A stretch of DNA of 64,000 nucleotides from Hyphomicrobiales bacterium (GTDB lineage: Bacteria; Pseudomonadota; Alphaproteobacteria; Rhizobiales; Rhizobiaceae): positions 1-64,000 of the forward strand of contig UCEU01000013.1 in NCBI GenBank assembly GCA_900471485.1, given 5' to 3'. Positions 8,457 to 16,928 of the stretch are shown piece by piece. How positions within the stretch are numbered: position 1 is the stretch's first letter; each line of letters begins with the position of its first letter. The position numbers and the translations under genes were made by a program. Below the pieces are notes generated by a model that was not told the DNA's origin, ran no database searches, and saw only the letters and a program-made list of their open reading frames with translations.

Positions 8457-9269
8457 ATGAGCGACGTGGACAATGGCCGCTGGCAGGGCGATCTCGAACT
8501 GGTCGCCGATGCCGCGCGCCAGGCGGGCGTCGTCGCGCTCGGCTATTTCAACCAGTCGCCCGAGGTCTGGTGGAAGAACGAGGGCCGGTCCCCGGTCAGC
8601 GCCGCCGATTTCGCCGCCAACGAAACGCTGGAACGCATCCTGCGCGATGCCCGGCCGGACTACGGCTGGCTGTCGGAAGAAACCGACGATGGTGCCGAGC
8701 GCCTGTCGCGCGAGACCGTCTTCATCATCGACCCGATCGACGGCACGCGCGCCTTCCTGGCCGGCCAGGATCTCTGGTGCGTCAGCGTCGCAGTCGTCCA
8801 CCATGGCCGGCCGGTCGCGGGTGTGCTCTACGCGCCGGCGCTGGAGGAACTTTATGAGGCAAGCCAGGGCGGCGTCGCGCTGAAGAACGGCAACCGGATC
8901 ACGGTGTCGGACAAGGCACCCGACCTGCCGGGCCGCTTCGCGATCGCCGAGGATGTCCTCAAGTACCTGCCGGAGGCGCTGCGCGGCACGGTCGAGCGCG
9001 TCCGCCACGTGCCCTCGCTCGCCTACCGCATCGCCATGGTCGCGGATGGCCGCATCGAAGGCACCTACGTCAAGCCCCACTCCCACGACTGGGACCTCGC
9101 CGCCGCCGACCTCATCCTCGAACGTGCCGGCGGCCAGTTGCTCGACCTCGACGGCCAGCCGCTGACCTACAATCGGCCACATGTGGTGCAGGACGCGCTC
9201 TGCGCGGGAGCCGGGGAGAGGCTGACGGGTTTCGTCGCCGGGATGGCGGGGCTGCGGGCTGGGGGTTGA
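8457..9269 (+). CDS. Inositol monophosphatase family / CysQ-like 3'(2'),5'-bisphosphate nucleotidase
   Basis: This 270-residue Mg2+-dependent phosphatase has the family motifs: SEETDDG around residue 75 (metal-binding Glu), DPIDGTRAF around residue 92-100 (both metal-binding Asp), and WDLAAADLILERAGG near residue 212. Substrates in the family include inositol phosphate, PAP/PAPS and fructose bisphosphate. Rhizobial homologues at this position are usually annotated as CysQ-like or inositol monophosphatase, and sequence alone does not settle which. The gene follows pmbA by 32 bp. In related genomes the DUF4170-waaA-lpxK genes normally come next; here a small antitoxin-like gene intervenes. Confidence 0.85.
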   Translation: MSDVDNGRWQGDLELVADAARQAGVVALGYFNQSPEVWWKNEGRSPVSAADFAANETLERILRDARPDYGWLSEETDDGAERLSRETVFIIDPIDGTRAFLAGQDLWCVSVAVVHHGRPVAGVLYAPALEELYEASQGGVALKNGNRITVSDKAPDLPGRFAIAEDVLKYLPEALRGTVERVRHVPSLAYRIAMVADGRIEGTYVKPHSHDWDLAAADLILERAGGQLLDLDGQPLTYNRPHVVQDALCAGAGERLTGFVAGMAGLRAGG

Positions 9270-9335
9270 TAGGCGAGGGGTGTGCCATCTTGATGTAGGA
9301 TGGGGTTCGTTTATGCTTTCCAAAAGGGATATGCC

Positions 9336-9569
9336 ATGGCCGATCGACACCTCTCTGTCCGAAGCTCCAAGGCGCGAGACCTAGCTCGCAGGCTGGCGCG
9401 CAGCGAAAACAGCTCTATCGTCGAGATTGTCGAGCGTGCACTTGAAGCCTACGAAACGCGCGAGACAGGGCGGGAGCCGGCGTCGAGTTTCTATGCGCGC
9501 ATAAATGCGCTTGCCTCAACTGATTTGGATCTCGAAGCTATAATCCGCGAAGGGCATCGTTCGAAGTAA
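9336..9569 (+). CDS. Orphan VapB-like (PSK/Rv0623 family) antitoxin
   Basis: This 77-residue protein resembles the PSK-type transcription factors that act as VapB antitoxins. It has an N-terminal ribbon/helix segment (MADRHLSVRSSKARDLARRL), then SSIVEIVERALEAYE, then a variable tail. The ATG at 9336 has AAAAGGG eight bases upstream, which is better than the ATG at 9300. No VapC/PIN gene follows: 9570-9722 holds no reading frame with PIN-type acidic motifs. It therefore looks like a solitary antitoxin, either a relic of a lost pair or a stand-alone regulator. It interrupts an otherwise conserved housekeeping order. Confidence 0.65.
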   Translation: MADRHLSVRSSKARDLARRLARSENSSIVEIVERALEAYETRETGREPASSFYARINALASTDLDLEAIIREGHRSK

Positions 9570-9722
9570 GCAGCGCACTTCCGGCTGCGCCAATCTCGTG
9601 ATTTCCGAGCAGCCGACTTTGATTGGCTTTGCTGGTGGATACTAAAACACGAGACAGTTGACGTTTCCGTCAAAATACCTCAGATGAAACGGTGGAGGAG
9701 CCTACAAAAGAAAGAAAAGAGC

Positions 9723-9968
9723 ATGACCAACTCCAGCGACAAGAAACAGCTTCTGCACCTTGTATTCGGCGGTGAGCTTGAGAGCCTTGACGACGTCCAG
9801 TTTCGTGACCTCAAGGATCTCGATATCGTTGGCATTTTCCCTGATTACGCGTCCGCGTTGACCGCCTGGAAGTCCAAGGCGCAGTCGACCGTCGATAACG
9901 CGCATATGAGATATTTTATCGTGCATATGCACCGTCTCCTTGATCCCGAAGGCACGGTCGCCAAGTGA
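9723..9968 (+). CDS. DUF4170 domain protein
   Basis: This 81-residue soluble protein has the conserved core LLHLVFGGELESLDDVQFRD, followed by DIVGIFPDYASALTAWKSKAQ and the basic-aromatic MRYFIVHMHRLLDPE. In rhizobia a DUF4170 gene regularly precedes waaA, as here, which suggests a link with lipid A/Kdo assembly, but no function is established. The ATG at 9723 is preferred over an upstream in-frame ATG because the family begins near this Met and an AAGAAAAGAG lies just before it. Confidence 0.8.
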   Translation: MTNSSDKKQLLHLVFGGELESLDDVQFRDLKDLDIVGIFPDYASALTAWKSKAQSTVDNAHMRYFIVHMHRLLDPEGTVAK

Positions 9969-10088
9969 AAATTTAGAAGCCGGTTCACCAGTCGGCTGAC
10001 GCATTCTGAACAAATTAATCGGCCATTTGGCCGCGATGATAATTGGGAATGGGTTCATGTCGATCATTGTTGATCGGAGGCATGTCAG

Positions 10089-11405
10089 ATGAGCCGTCGC
10101 ATGGCGCGGCTCATACTCGGCACCTACCAGACGGCGGGGACGCTGATGACCCCGTTCGTCGGCGGCTATCTGGCCTACAGGGCGGCCAAGGGCAAGGAAG
10201 ACCGCGCCCGCAGGCTGGAGCGCACCGGCTATGCCAGCGCCGACCGTCTGCCCGGTCCGCTGGTCTGGTTCCACGCCGCAAGCGTCGGCGAAATGAACGC
10301 CGTGACCCCGCTCATCCGTGAGATCCGCCGCCGAGACGTGCAGGTGATCCTGACGACCGGCACGGTCACTTCAGCCAAGATCGCCGCCGAGCGACTCGGC
10401 AACGAGGCGATCCACCAATATGTTCCGCTCGACCTGAAGCCGGCCGTCAGCCGTTTCCTTGAATACTGGCAGCCCGATTGCGCCATCATCGCCGAATCCG
10501 AGATCTGGCCGGCGACGCTGATGGAACTCGGCCGCCGCCGCATCCCGCAGATCCTCGTCAACGCCCGCATGTCGGACCGCTCGTTTGCCCGCTGGAGCCG
10601 TCGCCAGGCCCTCGCCGAGGCGCTGTTCGAGAACCTGGCACTTGTCATTGCCCAATCCGACGTCGATGCCGAGCGCTTCCGCGATCTCGGTGCCCGCCAT
10701 GTCATGATGGGGGGGAACCTCAAGGTCGATACAGACGCGCCGCCCTATGACGCCAATGTCTTCGCCCGCTACAAGAAGCAGCTCGGCGACCGCAAGACCT
10801 GGGCTGCGATCTCGACCTTCGAGGGCGAGGAGAAGGCCGCCGGCATCGTCCATCGCACGCTGAAGGAGCGCAACGGCCAGCTCACCATCATCGTGCCGCG
10901 TCATCCAGACCGTGCCGACGAGATCGAGGCCGAGCTGGTCAAGCAGGGCCTGAAGGTCGCCCGCCGCACCCGCGAGGATGTGCTGTCGCCCGACGTCGAT
11001 GTCTTCCTCGGCGATACGATCGGCGAGATGGGGCTTTACCTGCGCCTGACGGAAGTGGCCTTCGTCGGCCGCTCGCTGTTTGCCGAAGGCGGGCAGAACC
11101 CGTTGGAGCCGGCCATGCTCGGCTGCGCGGTACTGTCAGGCAGCAATGTGCAGAACTTCCGCGAAGCCTATCAGAAGCTTGCCAAGCGCGGCAGCGCCCG
11201 CATGGTGCGCGACACCGAGATGCTGGCCAAGGGCGTGCACTATCTGCTCACCAACGAGGAGGCGCGCCGCACCATGATCGACGCCGGCATCGGCGCCGTG
11301 CAGGAGATGCGAGGTGCGCTGACGGCAACGGTGAAGGGCCTGGAGCCCTACATCAATCCGTTGACGGTGAAGGCAAGGCTGCTGCCGAAAGCGGCGCAGC
11401 GCTGA
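10089..11405 (+). CDS. waaA: 3-deoxy-D-manno-octulosonic acid (Kdo) transferase
   Basis: WaaA (KdtA) transfers Kdo from CMP-Kdo to lipid IVA at the inner membrane. The 438-residue protein has an N-terminal membrane-associated helix, then the GT30 domain with WFHAASVGEMNAV (the acceptor-side glutamate motif), AIIAESEIWPATL, and the nucleotide-binding C-terminal half ending in EVAFVGRSLFAEGGQNPLEP. Length and motifs are normal. GGAGG lies about a dozen bases before the ATG. It heads waaA-HAD-lpxK, with the HAD gene 13 bp downstream. Confidence 0.95.
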   Translation: MSRRMARLILGTYQTAGTLMTPFVGGYLAYRAAKGKEDRARRLERTGYASADRLPGPLVWFHAASVGEMNAVTPLIREIRRRDVQVILTTGTVTSAKIAAERLGNEAIHQYVPLDLKPAVSRFLEYWQPDCAIIAESEIWPATLMELGRRRIPQILVNARMSDRSFARWSRRQALAEALFENLALVIAQSDVDAERFRDLGARHVMMGGNLKVDTDAPPYDANVFARYKKQLGDRKTWAAISTFEGEEKAAGIVHRTLKERNGQLTIIVPRHPDRADEIEAELVKQGLKVARRTREDVLSPDVDVFLGDTIGEMGLYLRLTEVAFVGRSLFAEGGQNPLEPAMLGCAVLSGSNVQNFREAYQKLAKRGSARMVRDTEMLAKGVHYLLTNEEARRTMIDAGIGAVQEMRGALTATVKGLEPYINPLTVKARLLPKAAQR

Positions 11406-11418
11406 CAAGGGGTTGGGC

Positions 11419-12132
11419 ATGAAGGCGATCAAGGGAATCCTGTTCGACAAGGACGGCACGCTTCTCGATTATGACGAGAGCTGGCTGCCTGTGAACCGCG
11501 AACTGGCGCGCATCGCGTCCGAAGGCGACGCCGCCCTTGCCGACCATCTGCTGCGCGAATGCGGCATGGACCCGGTGAGCGGCCATATCGTGCCCGATAG
11601 CCTGCTCGCCGCCGGCAACACCCGGCAGATCGCCGAAGGTCTGGTCGCCGCCGGATCGAAGGTCGACGTCATCGAGCTCACGATCAAGCTCGACGAACTG
11701 TTTTCGAACGCCGCCGAATTCTCCGTGCCTGTCACCGATCTCGCCGGCTTCTTCGCGCGGCTCCACGCGCGCGGCTTCCGTCTCGGCATCGCCTCCAGCG
11801 ACAACGAGCGCTCGATCCGCCAGACGGCGCAGCGCTTCGGCTTTGCGGGCCATATCGATTATGTCGCCGGTTACGACAGCGGTTTCGGCACCAAGCCGGA
11901 GCCCGGCATGGTTCTCGGCTTCTGCGCCGCAACCGGTCTTGATCCGTCCGAGGTCGCTGTTGTTGGCGACAACAATCACGATCTGCACATGGGCCGCAAT
12001 GCTGGCGCCGGCGTCACGGTCGCCGTGCTGACCGGTACCGGATCGCGGGCCTCCCTTGCCGCCGCCAGCGATTATTGCCTGAACGACATCACCGAAATCG
12101 AGCCCCTGCTGCCGGCACTTCAGCTCGCCTGA
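11419..12132 (+). CDS. HAD-superfamily phosphatase (Gph-like)
   Basis: This 237-residue HAD hydrolase has motif [12 protein letters not shown] at the N-terminus (nucleophile and acid/base Asp), motif [11 protein letters not shown], motif III lysine in GTKPEPGM, and motif [21 protein letters not shown] helical cap lies between motifs I and II, as in phosphoglycolate phosphatases. I use the ATG at 11419; an in-frame TTG lies six bases before it. It sits between waaA and lpxK, where many relatives have no such gene. The substrate could be phosphoglycolate or a sugar phosphate, and the location hints at an envelope-related phosphatase without proving it. Confidence 0.85.
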   Translation: MKAIKGILFDKDGTLLDYDESWLPVNRELARIASEGDAALADHLLRECGMDPVSGHIVPDSLLAAGNTRQIAEGLVAAGSKVDVIELTIKLDELFSNAAEFSVPVTDLAGFFARLHARGFRLGIASSDNERSIRQTAQRFGFAGHIDYVAGYDSGFGTKPEPGMVLGFCAATGLDPSEVAVVGDNNHDLHMGRNAGAGVTVAVLTGTGSRASLAAASDYCLNDITEIEPLLPALQLA

Positions 12133-12238
12133 TCGAGCAAAGGCTTGCTTTTTCTTGAAAATTGCCTTTTCTTTCCGCCCGGTAGAGGATGACGAGCACG
12201 GGCCTGTTGGCCGCGGCGCAAAAGGCAGGACCGCAAGA

Positions 12239-13279
12239 ATGGTATCCGAAGCGCCACCCTTCTGGTGGACGAAAGCCGATTGGCGCGCCTGGACGCTCTA
12301 TCCGATTTCCTTCCTTTACGGTCGCGTCGCGGGCTATCGCATGGCCCATGCCAGGCGCGCATCCGTCCCCGTTCCCGTCATCTGCATCGGCAATTTCACC
12401 GTCGGCGGCGCCGGCAAGACACCGACGGCGCTGGCAATTGCCCGTGCCGCCAAGGCCAAGGGCCTGAAGCCCGGTTTCCTGAGCAGAGGCTATGGCGGCT
12501 CGCTCGATGTGACGACCGTCGTCGATCCCGCGCACCACCGCGCCGTTGCCGTGGGCGATGAGCCGCTGCTGCTTGCCCGCGAGGCGATGACAGTCATTTC
12601 GCGCCGCCGCGTCGAGGGCGCTCAACGGCTGGTGAAGGAGGGTGTCGATCTCATCATCATGGACGACGGCTTCCAGAGCGCTCGGCTGGCGCTCGATTAT
12701 GCGCTTCTGGTCATCGATGCGACGCGCGGCTTAGGCAACGGCCACATCGTGCCCGGCGGCCCGATCCGCGCGCCGATCCGCCAGCAGCTGCGCTACGCCA
12801 CCGCACTTCTCAAGGTCGGCGAGGGGACCGCGGCCGACAGCATCGTGCGCATCGCCGCCCGCGCCGCCAAGCCCTATTTCACCGCGGCGGTGAAAGTCTC
12901 CGACGGCGCCGATCTGAAGGACCGCAAGGTGCTGGCCTTTGCCGGCATCGCCGATCCCTCAAAATTCTTCCGCACGGTGGATGGCATCGGCGCCGAGATC
13001 ATCGCGCGCCGCTCCTTCGGCGATCACGAGCACCTGACCGACGACGAGATCGACGATATCCTGATCACCGCCGAGCGCGATGATCTGCAGATCGTCACCA
13101 CCTCCAAGGATTTCGTTCGTCTGGCCGGCCATCATGGCAAGGCGGACGAGCTCGCCGCCCGCGTTCGCGTCATCGAGGTCGAAATGGCCTTCGACGACCC
13201 GCTCGCCCCCGACCTCATCCTCCAGCGCGCCATAGACGCCTGCCGCGAACGGCGGCTGAGGGAAAAGGCCGCGAAGTAA
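12239..13279 (+). CDS. lpxK: Tetraacyldisaccharide 4'-kinase LpxK
   Basis: LpxK phosphorylates the 4' position of lipid A disaccharide at the cytoplasmic face of the inner membrane. The 346-residue protein starts [20 protein letters not shown], a membrane-associating N-terminal segment. It carries the Walker A motif [14 protein letters not shown], followed by LSRGYGG and [16 protein letters not shown], typical of the family. The ATG at 12239 is preceded by GGCAGGA. It follows the HAD gene after a 106-bp gap containing a weak AGCAA/TTGCT hairpin with a T run. In most rhizobia DUF2093 and mutL come next; here a 3-kb insert separates them. Confidence 0.94.
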   Translation: MVSEAPPFWWTKADWRAWTLYPISFLYGRVAGYRMAHARRASVPVPVICIGNFTVGGAGKTPTALAIARAAKAKGLKPGFLSRGYGGSLDVTTVVDPAHHRAVAVGDEPLLLAREAMTVISRRRVEGAQRLVKEGVDLIIMDDGFQSARLALDYALLVIDATRGLGNGHIVPGGPIRAPIRQQLRYATALLKVGEGTAADSIVRIAARAAKPYFTAAVKVSDGADLKDRKVLAFAGIADPSKFFRTVDGIGAEIIARRSFGDHEHLTDDEIDDILITAERDDLQIVTTSKDFVRLAGHHGKADELAARVRVIEVEMAFDDPLAPDLILQRAIDACRERRLREKAAK

Positions 13280-13399
13280 GAGAAGCCCAGCGGCGGCGCG
13301 TTGTGTCATCCCCATGCGTGCGGATCCGGTTTTACCGTAACGTACTTCCGCAGGCGCACGTCGGCTTGCTATCGCACATTCGCCACAGGAGAACGTGCC

Positions 13400-14437
13400 A
13401 TGCAGACGATCCGACGTGCCGCCATTCTTGCGCTCGCTGCCGCCCTCGCGCCGGCCGTAGCGTCCTGGGCCGCAGACGGCACGCCTGTCACCGTCGACAA
13501 TTTCACGCGTGCCGAGTCCGACCTTTATTTCGCAAATGCGCTAAAGGACGCAGAAGGGAAAACCGGCAGGTTCGGGCATCACCGCGAACCGATGTCGATC
13601 GACCATCAGAGTGTTGTTCGTTCCAATCGCGACACGCTTTACTCGCCCGCCGTTATCGATCTGGACGCCGGGGCCGTCACCATCACCTTGCCCGATGCCG
13701 GCAAACGCTTCCGCTCGATGCAGGTGTTCAACGAAGATCACTATGTCGTGGGAGACGTCAAATACGCGGCGGGAACATATACTTACGATCGGGCGCAGGC
13801 GGGCACGCGCTATATACTCGTCGGGTTGCGCACCCTTGTCGATCCCAACAGTCCCGAGGACATGAAGGAGGTCCACGCCCTTCAGGATGCCTCGACCATC
13901 AGCCAGGCCAATGCCGGCAAGTTCGAGGTGCCGGAGTGGGACAAGGCCAGCCAGAAGAAGGTGCGCGATGCGCTCCTCGTGTTGAGCGCGACCATTCCGG
14001 ATTTCAAGGGCGCTTTCGGTTCCAGGGATCAGGTGGATCCCATCCGGCATCTGATCGGAACCGCCGCCGGCTGGGGTGGCAATCCCGAGAAGGATGCGAC
14101 CTATCTCAATGTCACGCCCGACAGGAATGATGGCAAGACCGTCTATCGGCTCGCCGTCAAGGATGTGCCGGTCGATGGCTTCTGGTCGATCAGCGTCTAC
14201 AATGCCGAGGGCTATTTCGAGAAGAACAAGCTCAATGCCTATACGCTGAACAATATCACCGCCGCCAAGGCTTCGGATGGCTCGGTGAAGGTGCAGTTCG
14301 GCGGCTGCGACGGCAAGATCGAGAATTGCATTCCGATCACCGAGGGCTGGAACTACACCGTTCGTCTCTACCGCCCACAACAGCCGATACTCGACGGCAG
14401 CTGGAGCTTTCCGAAGCCGGAGCCGGTCAGGAAGTGA
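13400..14437 (+). CDS. Exported DUF1254/DUF1214 domain protein
   Basis: This 345-residue protein has a clear signal peptide (MQTIRRAAILALAAALAPAV, cleavage near SWA-AD), so it is probably periplasmic. The N-terminal half resembles DUF1254 (NFTRAESDLYFANALK, SNRDTLYSPAVIDLDAG). The C-terminal part resembles DUF1214 (VPVDGFWSISVYNAEGYFEKN, NYTVRLYRPQQPILDGSW). The family is widespread and of unknown biochemical function. The ATG at 13400 follows AGGAG. The gene converges with the LuxR-type gene, with only 3 bp between the stops. It is the first gene of an island that interrupts the conserved lpxK-DUF2093-mutL order. Confidence 0.85.
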   Translation: MQTIRRAAILALAAALAPAVASWAADGTPVTVDNFTRAESDLYFANALKDAEGKTGRFGHHREPMSIDHQSVVRSNRDTLYSPAVIDLDAGAVTITLPDAGKRFRSMQVFNEDHYVVGDVKYAAGTYTYDRAQAGTRYILVGLRTLVDPNSPEDMKEVHALQDASTISQANAGKFEVPEWDKASQKKVRDALLVLSATIPDFKGAFGSRDQVDPIRHLIGTAAGWGGNPEKDATYLNVTPDRNDGKTVYRLAVKDVPVDGFWSISVYNAEGYFEKNKLNAYTLNNITAAKASDGSVKVQFGGCDGKIENCIPITEGWNYTVRLYRPQQPILDGSWSFPKPEPVRK

Positions 14438-14440
14438 GCT

Positions 14441-15571
14441 TCACCGCCGCACCGGCGGCGTCAGTTCGTTGACCAGCTGCTGCAGGCTGCGCTGGTCGCC
14501 GGTGCTGGTCTTGTCGAAGATGGCGGCGAGCTGGGATTTCACGGTGCCATCGGAAACGCCCTGCATCTCCGATATCTCCGCCCGCGTGCGGCCCTCGGAG
14601 ACATAGCCGACGACGCGGCGCTCCGCCGCCGTCAGTCCGAACAGCGCGCCGACCGCGTCGATCGACGATTGCACCAGCGTGCCGGGCGCGGCGATGAAGA
14701 CGGCCGCCGCCGCCCTGTCCTCGAAGCGTCCACCTGCCATGCGCATGCGCAGCGGCAGCACATGCGCCACCGCCGGGCGTTCGCTGGAACCGAGCGGCAG
14801 GTCGATGCCGCCGGCGCCGAGCGTGATCTCGTCGCGCGAGCCGACCGCGACCGCCTTGGCGAGCGCAGCGTTCGCGTAGGGATAGTGCGCCACCAGCCTG
14901 CCCGACATCTGCCGCACGATCACCTGCTCGCGCAGCCGTTCTTCCGCCGCCGTATTGGCAAAGACGATGGACATGTCGTCGGCGACGAGGATGACGGCAT
15001 GTTCCAGCGTGTCGATGATCTCGCGCAGGAGCGATTTCTCCCGCCGTTCCATCTCCAGCATGTCGTGAATGGTGACGGCGCGGCGGATATGCGGGCCGAG
15101 CATGGAGACAAGGTCGAAGGTACGGCGGTCGACCGGCTCGTGGCGCACCGAGATGTTGATCGTGCCCACCCGCGTCGGCCGTTTCAGCACCGCCATGTCG
15201 ATCGAGTTCAGGACGTCGTAGCGGCTGTGAAAATTGCGGTAGAGCCCGCCGTTGCGCCATACCTCCTCGGCATCCGGCCCGTAGAGCCGGAACATCCGCT
15301 CCAGCGTGTCCGGCTCGTCGATTTCCATCTTGTGCAGCAGATGGAAGAAGGGAACGTCCTTGGCGTGGGCGATCAGCGCCATGATCGCTTCGGGGTCGTC
15401 GCAGGCGATCTGCGCCAGCCGCGCGGCGCGGGTATTGGTGTCGAACACGGCGAGTGTCGTCAGGAAGCCGTTGGCGCGGCGATTGATCCCGCTCAGCGCC
15501 TGCGTCCACAGGTCCTCGCGCGCCACGCAGTCGTAGATGCTGCCGATCAGCTCCGATAGCTCATGGTCCAT
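14441..15571 (-). CDS. LuxR-type HTH transcriptional regulator
   Basis: This 376-residue regulator has a C-terminal GerE/LuxR helix-turn-helix (FGLTAAERRVVGYVSEGRTR, then GVSDGTVKSQLAAIFDKT). The middle of the protein contains a PAS-like stretch (ILVADDMSIVFANTAAEERL). There is no receiver domain with a phosphoacceptor Asp and no recognisable acyl-homoserine-lactone pocket, so the signal is unknown. The start at 15571 (MDHELSELIGSIYDCV) is where the compact N-terminal domain begins; the longer frame adds a Cys/Arg-rich unlikely leader. It is divergent from the small exported protein gene at 15738 and convergent with the DUF1254 gene, so either may be its target. Confidence 0.8.
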   Translation of the reverse strand: MDHELSELIGSIYDCVAREDLWTQALSGINRRANGFLTTLAVFDTNTRAARLAQIACDDPEAIMALIAHAKDVPFFHLLHKMEIDEPDTLERMFRLYGPDAEEVWRNGGLYRNFHSRYDVLNSIDMAVLKRPTRVGTINISVRHEPVDRRTFDLVSMLGPHIRRAVTIHDMLEMERREKSLLREIIDTLEHAVILVADDMSIVFANTAAEERLREQVIVRQMSGRLVAHYPYANAALAKAVAVGSRDEITLGAGGIDLPLGSSERPAVAHVLPLRMRMAGGRFEDRAAAAVFIAAPGTLVQSSIDAVGALFGLTAAERRVVGYVSEGRTRAEISEMQGVSDGTVKSQLAAIFDKTSTGDQRSLQQLVNELTPPVRR

Positions 15572-15737
15572 GCCGTCCCCGCGCGCCCGCCCAAACTCAG
15601 CCCGGCGGCACCATACACGGGTACCGTGCAAAATGCATCTCCCGCACGGGCGATGTCGATCCCGCGCAATCCATTAGAACCGATGCCGCCGGAAAGACCG
15701 GCGAACTGATTTTTCAATTTCTGGAGGCAATCGAATA

Positions 15738-16241
15738 ATGAAATCGACAATGATTGCGCTGGCGGCGGTTGGGCTGCTGGCAAGCCAGCATATGGCGGCC
15801 GCCGCCGAAGAGCCCGGCTTGGCCGGCCAGGGTCTCGTCGGCCAGGTCCGCAAGGCCAACAGCCGCTTCGAGAACGTTGCGCAGGCGATCAAGGAAGGCT
15901 ACGCGCCGATCCCCTGCACCAGCGGCGTAGACGGCGGCGCCATGGGTATTCACTTCGTCAATGCCGACCTCATCAAGGACGAAAACCTCGACGTCGCCAG
16001 GCCGGAGGCCGTGATGTACGAGCCGGATGCGCACGGCGCCATGAAGCTGGTTGCCGTCGAATACATCACCACCAAGGGTCCGGCGAACCTCGGCGGCCAG
16101 CTCTTCAGCTTCACCGGCGCGCCCAACCGCTATGGCCTGCCGGCTTTTTACGAGCTGCATGTATGGGCCTGGAAGGAAAACCCGAAAGGCCCGTTCTCGG
16201 ACATGAACCCGCAGGTCAGCTGCCGCCACGCGCATGGCTGA
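15738..16241 (+). CDS. Uncharacterised exported 167-residue protein
   Basis: A signal peptide (MKSTMIALAAVGLLASQHMA, cleavage near AAA) is followed by a mature domain of about 145 residues. It carries IPCTSGVDGGAMGIHFV and ends with WAWKENPKGPFSDMNP then a Cys/His-rich terminus (SCRHAHG). I do not recognise a characterised family. The two cysteines could form a disulfide in the periplasm, and the terminal Cys-Arg-His-Ala-His could bind metal, but both are guesses. The start has GGAGGCAATCGAATA upstream. A DUF4242 protein gene follows 34 bp downstream, so the two are probably one transcript. Confidence 0.75.
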   Translation: MKSTMIALAAVGLLASQHMAAAAEEPGLAGQGLVGQVRKANSRFENVAQAIKEGYAPIPCTSGVDGGAMGIHFVNADLIKDENLDVARPEAVMYEPDAHGAMKLVAVEYITTKGPANLGGQLFSFTGAPNRYGLPAFYELHVWAWKENPKGPFSDMNPQVSCRHAHG

Positions 16242-16275
16242 GTGGCGCATTTCATCAAATCAAGGAGACTTCAAC

Positions 16276-16551
16276 ATGCCGCAATTTGTCGTTGAACGAA
16301 ACATCCCGGGCCTTGGCGACATGGACGCCAGGACGCTGCAGCAGATCTCGGCCAAGTCGAACGCCGTGGTCGACAGCCTCGGCGTTCCCTATCGCTGGAT
16401 CACCAGCTACGTGACCGGAGACAAGATGTACTGCGTCCACGAGGCCGAAAGCGCCGACGTGATCTACCGCCACGCAAAAGAGGGCGGCTTCCCGGCGGAC
16501 CGCGTGACGGAAGTGACAACGCTGATCGGTCCGCACACCGGCCGCATCTGA
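16276..16551 (+). CDS. DUF4242 (SCO4226-type, nickel-binding-like) protein
   Basis: This 91-residue protein begins MPQFVVERNIPGLGDMDAR and continues with the pattern of the DUF4242 family (RWITSYVTGDKMYCVHEAES, FPADRVTEVTTLIGPHTGR). The characterised member SCO4226 of Streptomyces forms a ferredoxin-like dimer that binds nickel; metal binding here is inferred only. The ATG at 16276 follows AAGGAG. It lies directly after the exported protein gene and is the last gene of the accessory island. Confidence 0.75.
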   Translation: MPQFVVERNIPGLGDMDARTLQQISAKSNAVVDSLGVPYRWITSYVTGDKMYCVHEAESADVIYRHAKEGGFPADRVTEVTTLIGPHTGRI

Positions 16552-16630
16552 CATCGTCCCGCGGCCATCGACACGAGGCGGTGGTCGCGGGGAAAAGACA
16601 ATGCTGGCCCGCACCGGGCTGGAAGAAAGG

Positions 16631-16861
16631 TTACCGCTTCTGGTTCGGCAGCACACCCGCGCGCTTGTCGGCTTCCATCGAGGCCACGGCGTCGGCATAG
16701 GGTTCCTGGCGGGCGACGCTCCAGTAGCGGAGTTCGTCGAGCGGGATCTGCTTGCCGGTGATGACGCAGACGACGTGCGAACCCGGCGACAGGATCTGAA
16801 AATCCGCATCGAGATAACGTATCTTCGCTTCGCGGTTTCCCTGGCCCTCGAACAAGTTCAT
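16631..16861 (-). CDS. DUF2093 domain protein
   Basis: This 76-residue cytoplasmic protein begins MNLFEGQGNREAKIRYLDAD and contains CVITGKQIPLDELRYWSVAR, which matches the short DUF2093 family of alphaproteobacteria. No function is known. It lies 67 bp downstream of mutL on the same strand, probably in the same transcript, an arrangement shared by related genomes. Confidence 0.85.
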   Translation of the reverse strand: MNLFEGQGNREAKIRYLDADFQILSPGSHVVCVITGKQIPLDELRYWSVARQEPYADAVASMEADKRAGVLPNQKR

Positions 16862-16928
16862 GCGCTCCGTTCCCTGTGGTCTGTCATGGCGCTGACATAA
16901 CCCGGCGCGCCCGCCATTGCCAGCATTT

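Noticed and set aside
9570..9722. Possible VapC relic after the VapB-like gene
   Set aside because: No PIN-type acidic motif (DTS or DAN start, later Asp residues) in any frame, so the antitoxin is called orphan.
12136..12153. Hairpin AGCAA-AGGC-TTGCT with T run between the HAD gene and lpxK
   Set aside because: The stem has only five pairs with two G-C pairs, too weak to call a terminator; lpxK probably shares the waaA transcript.
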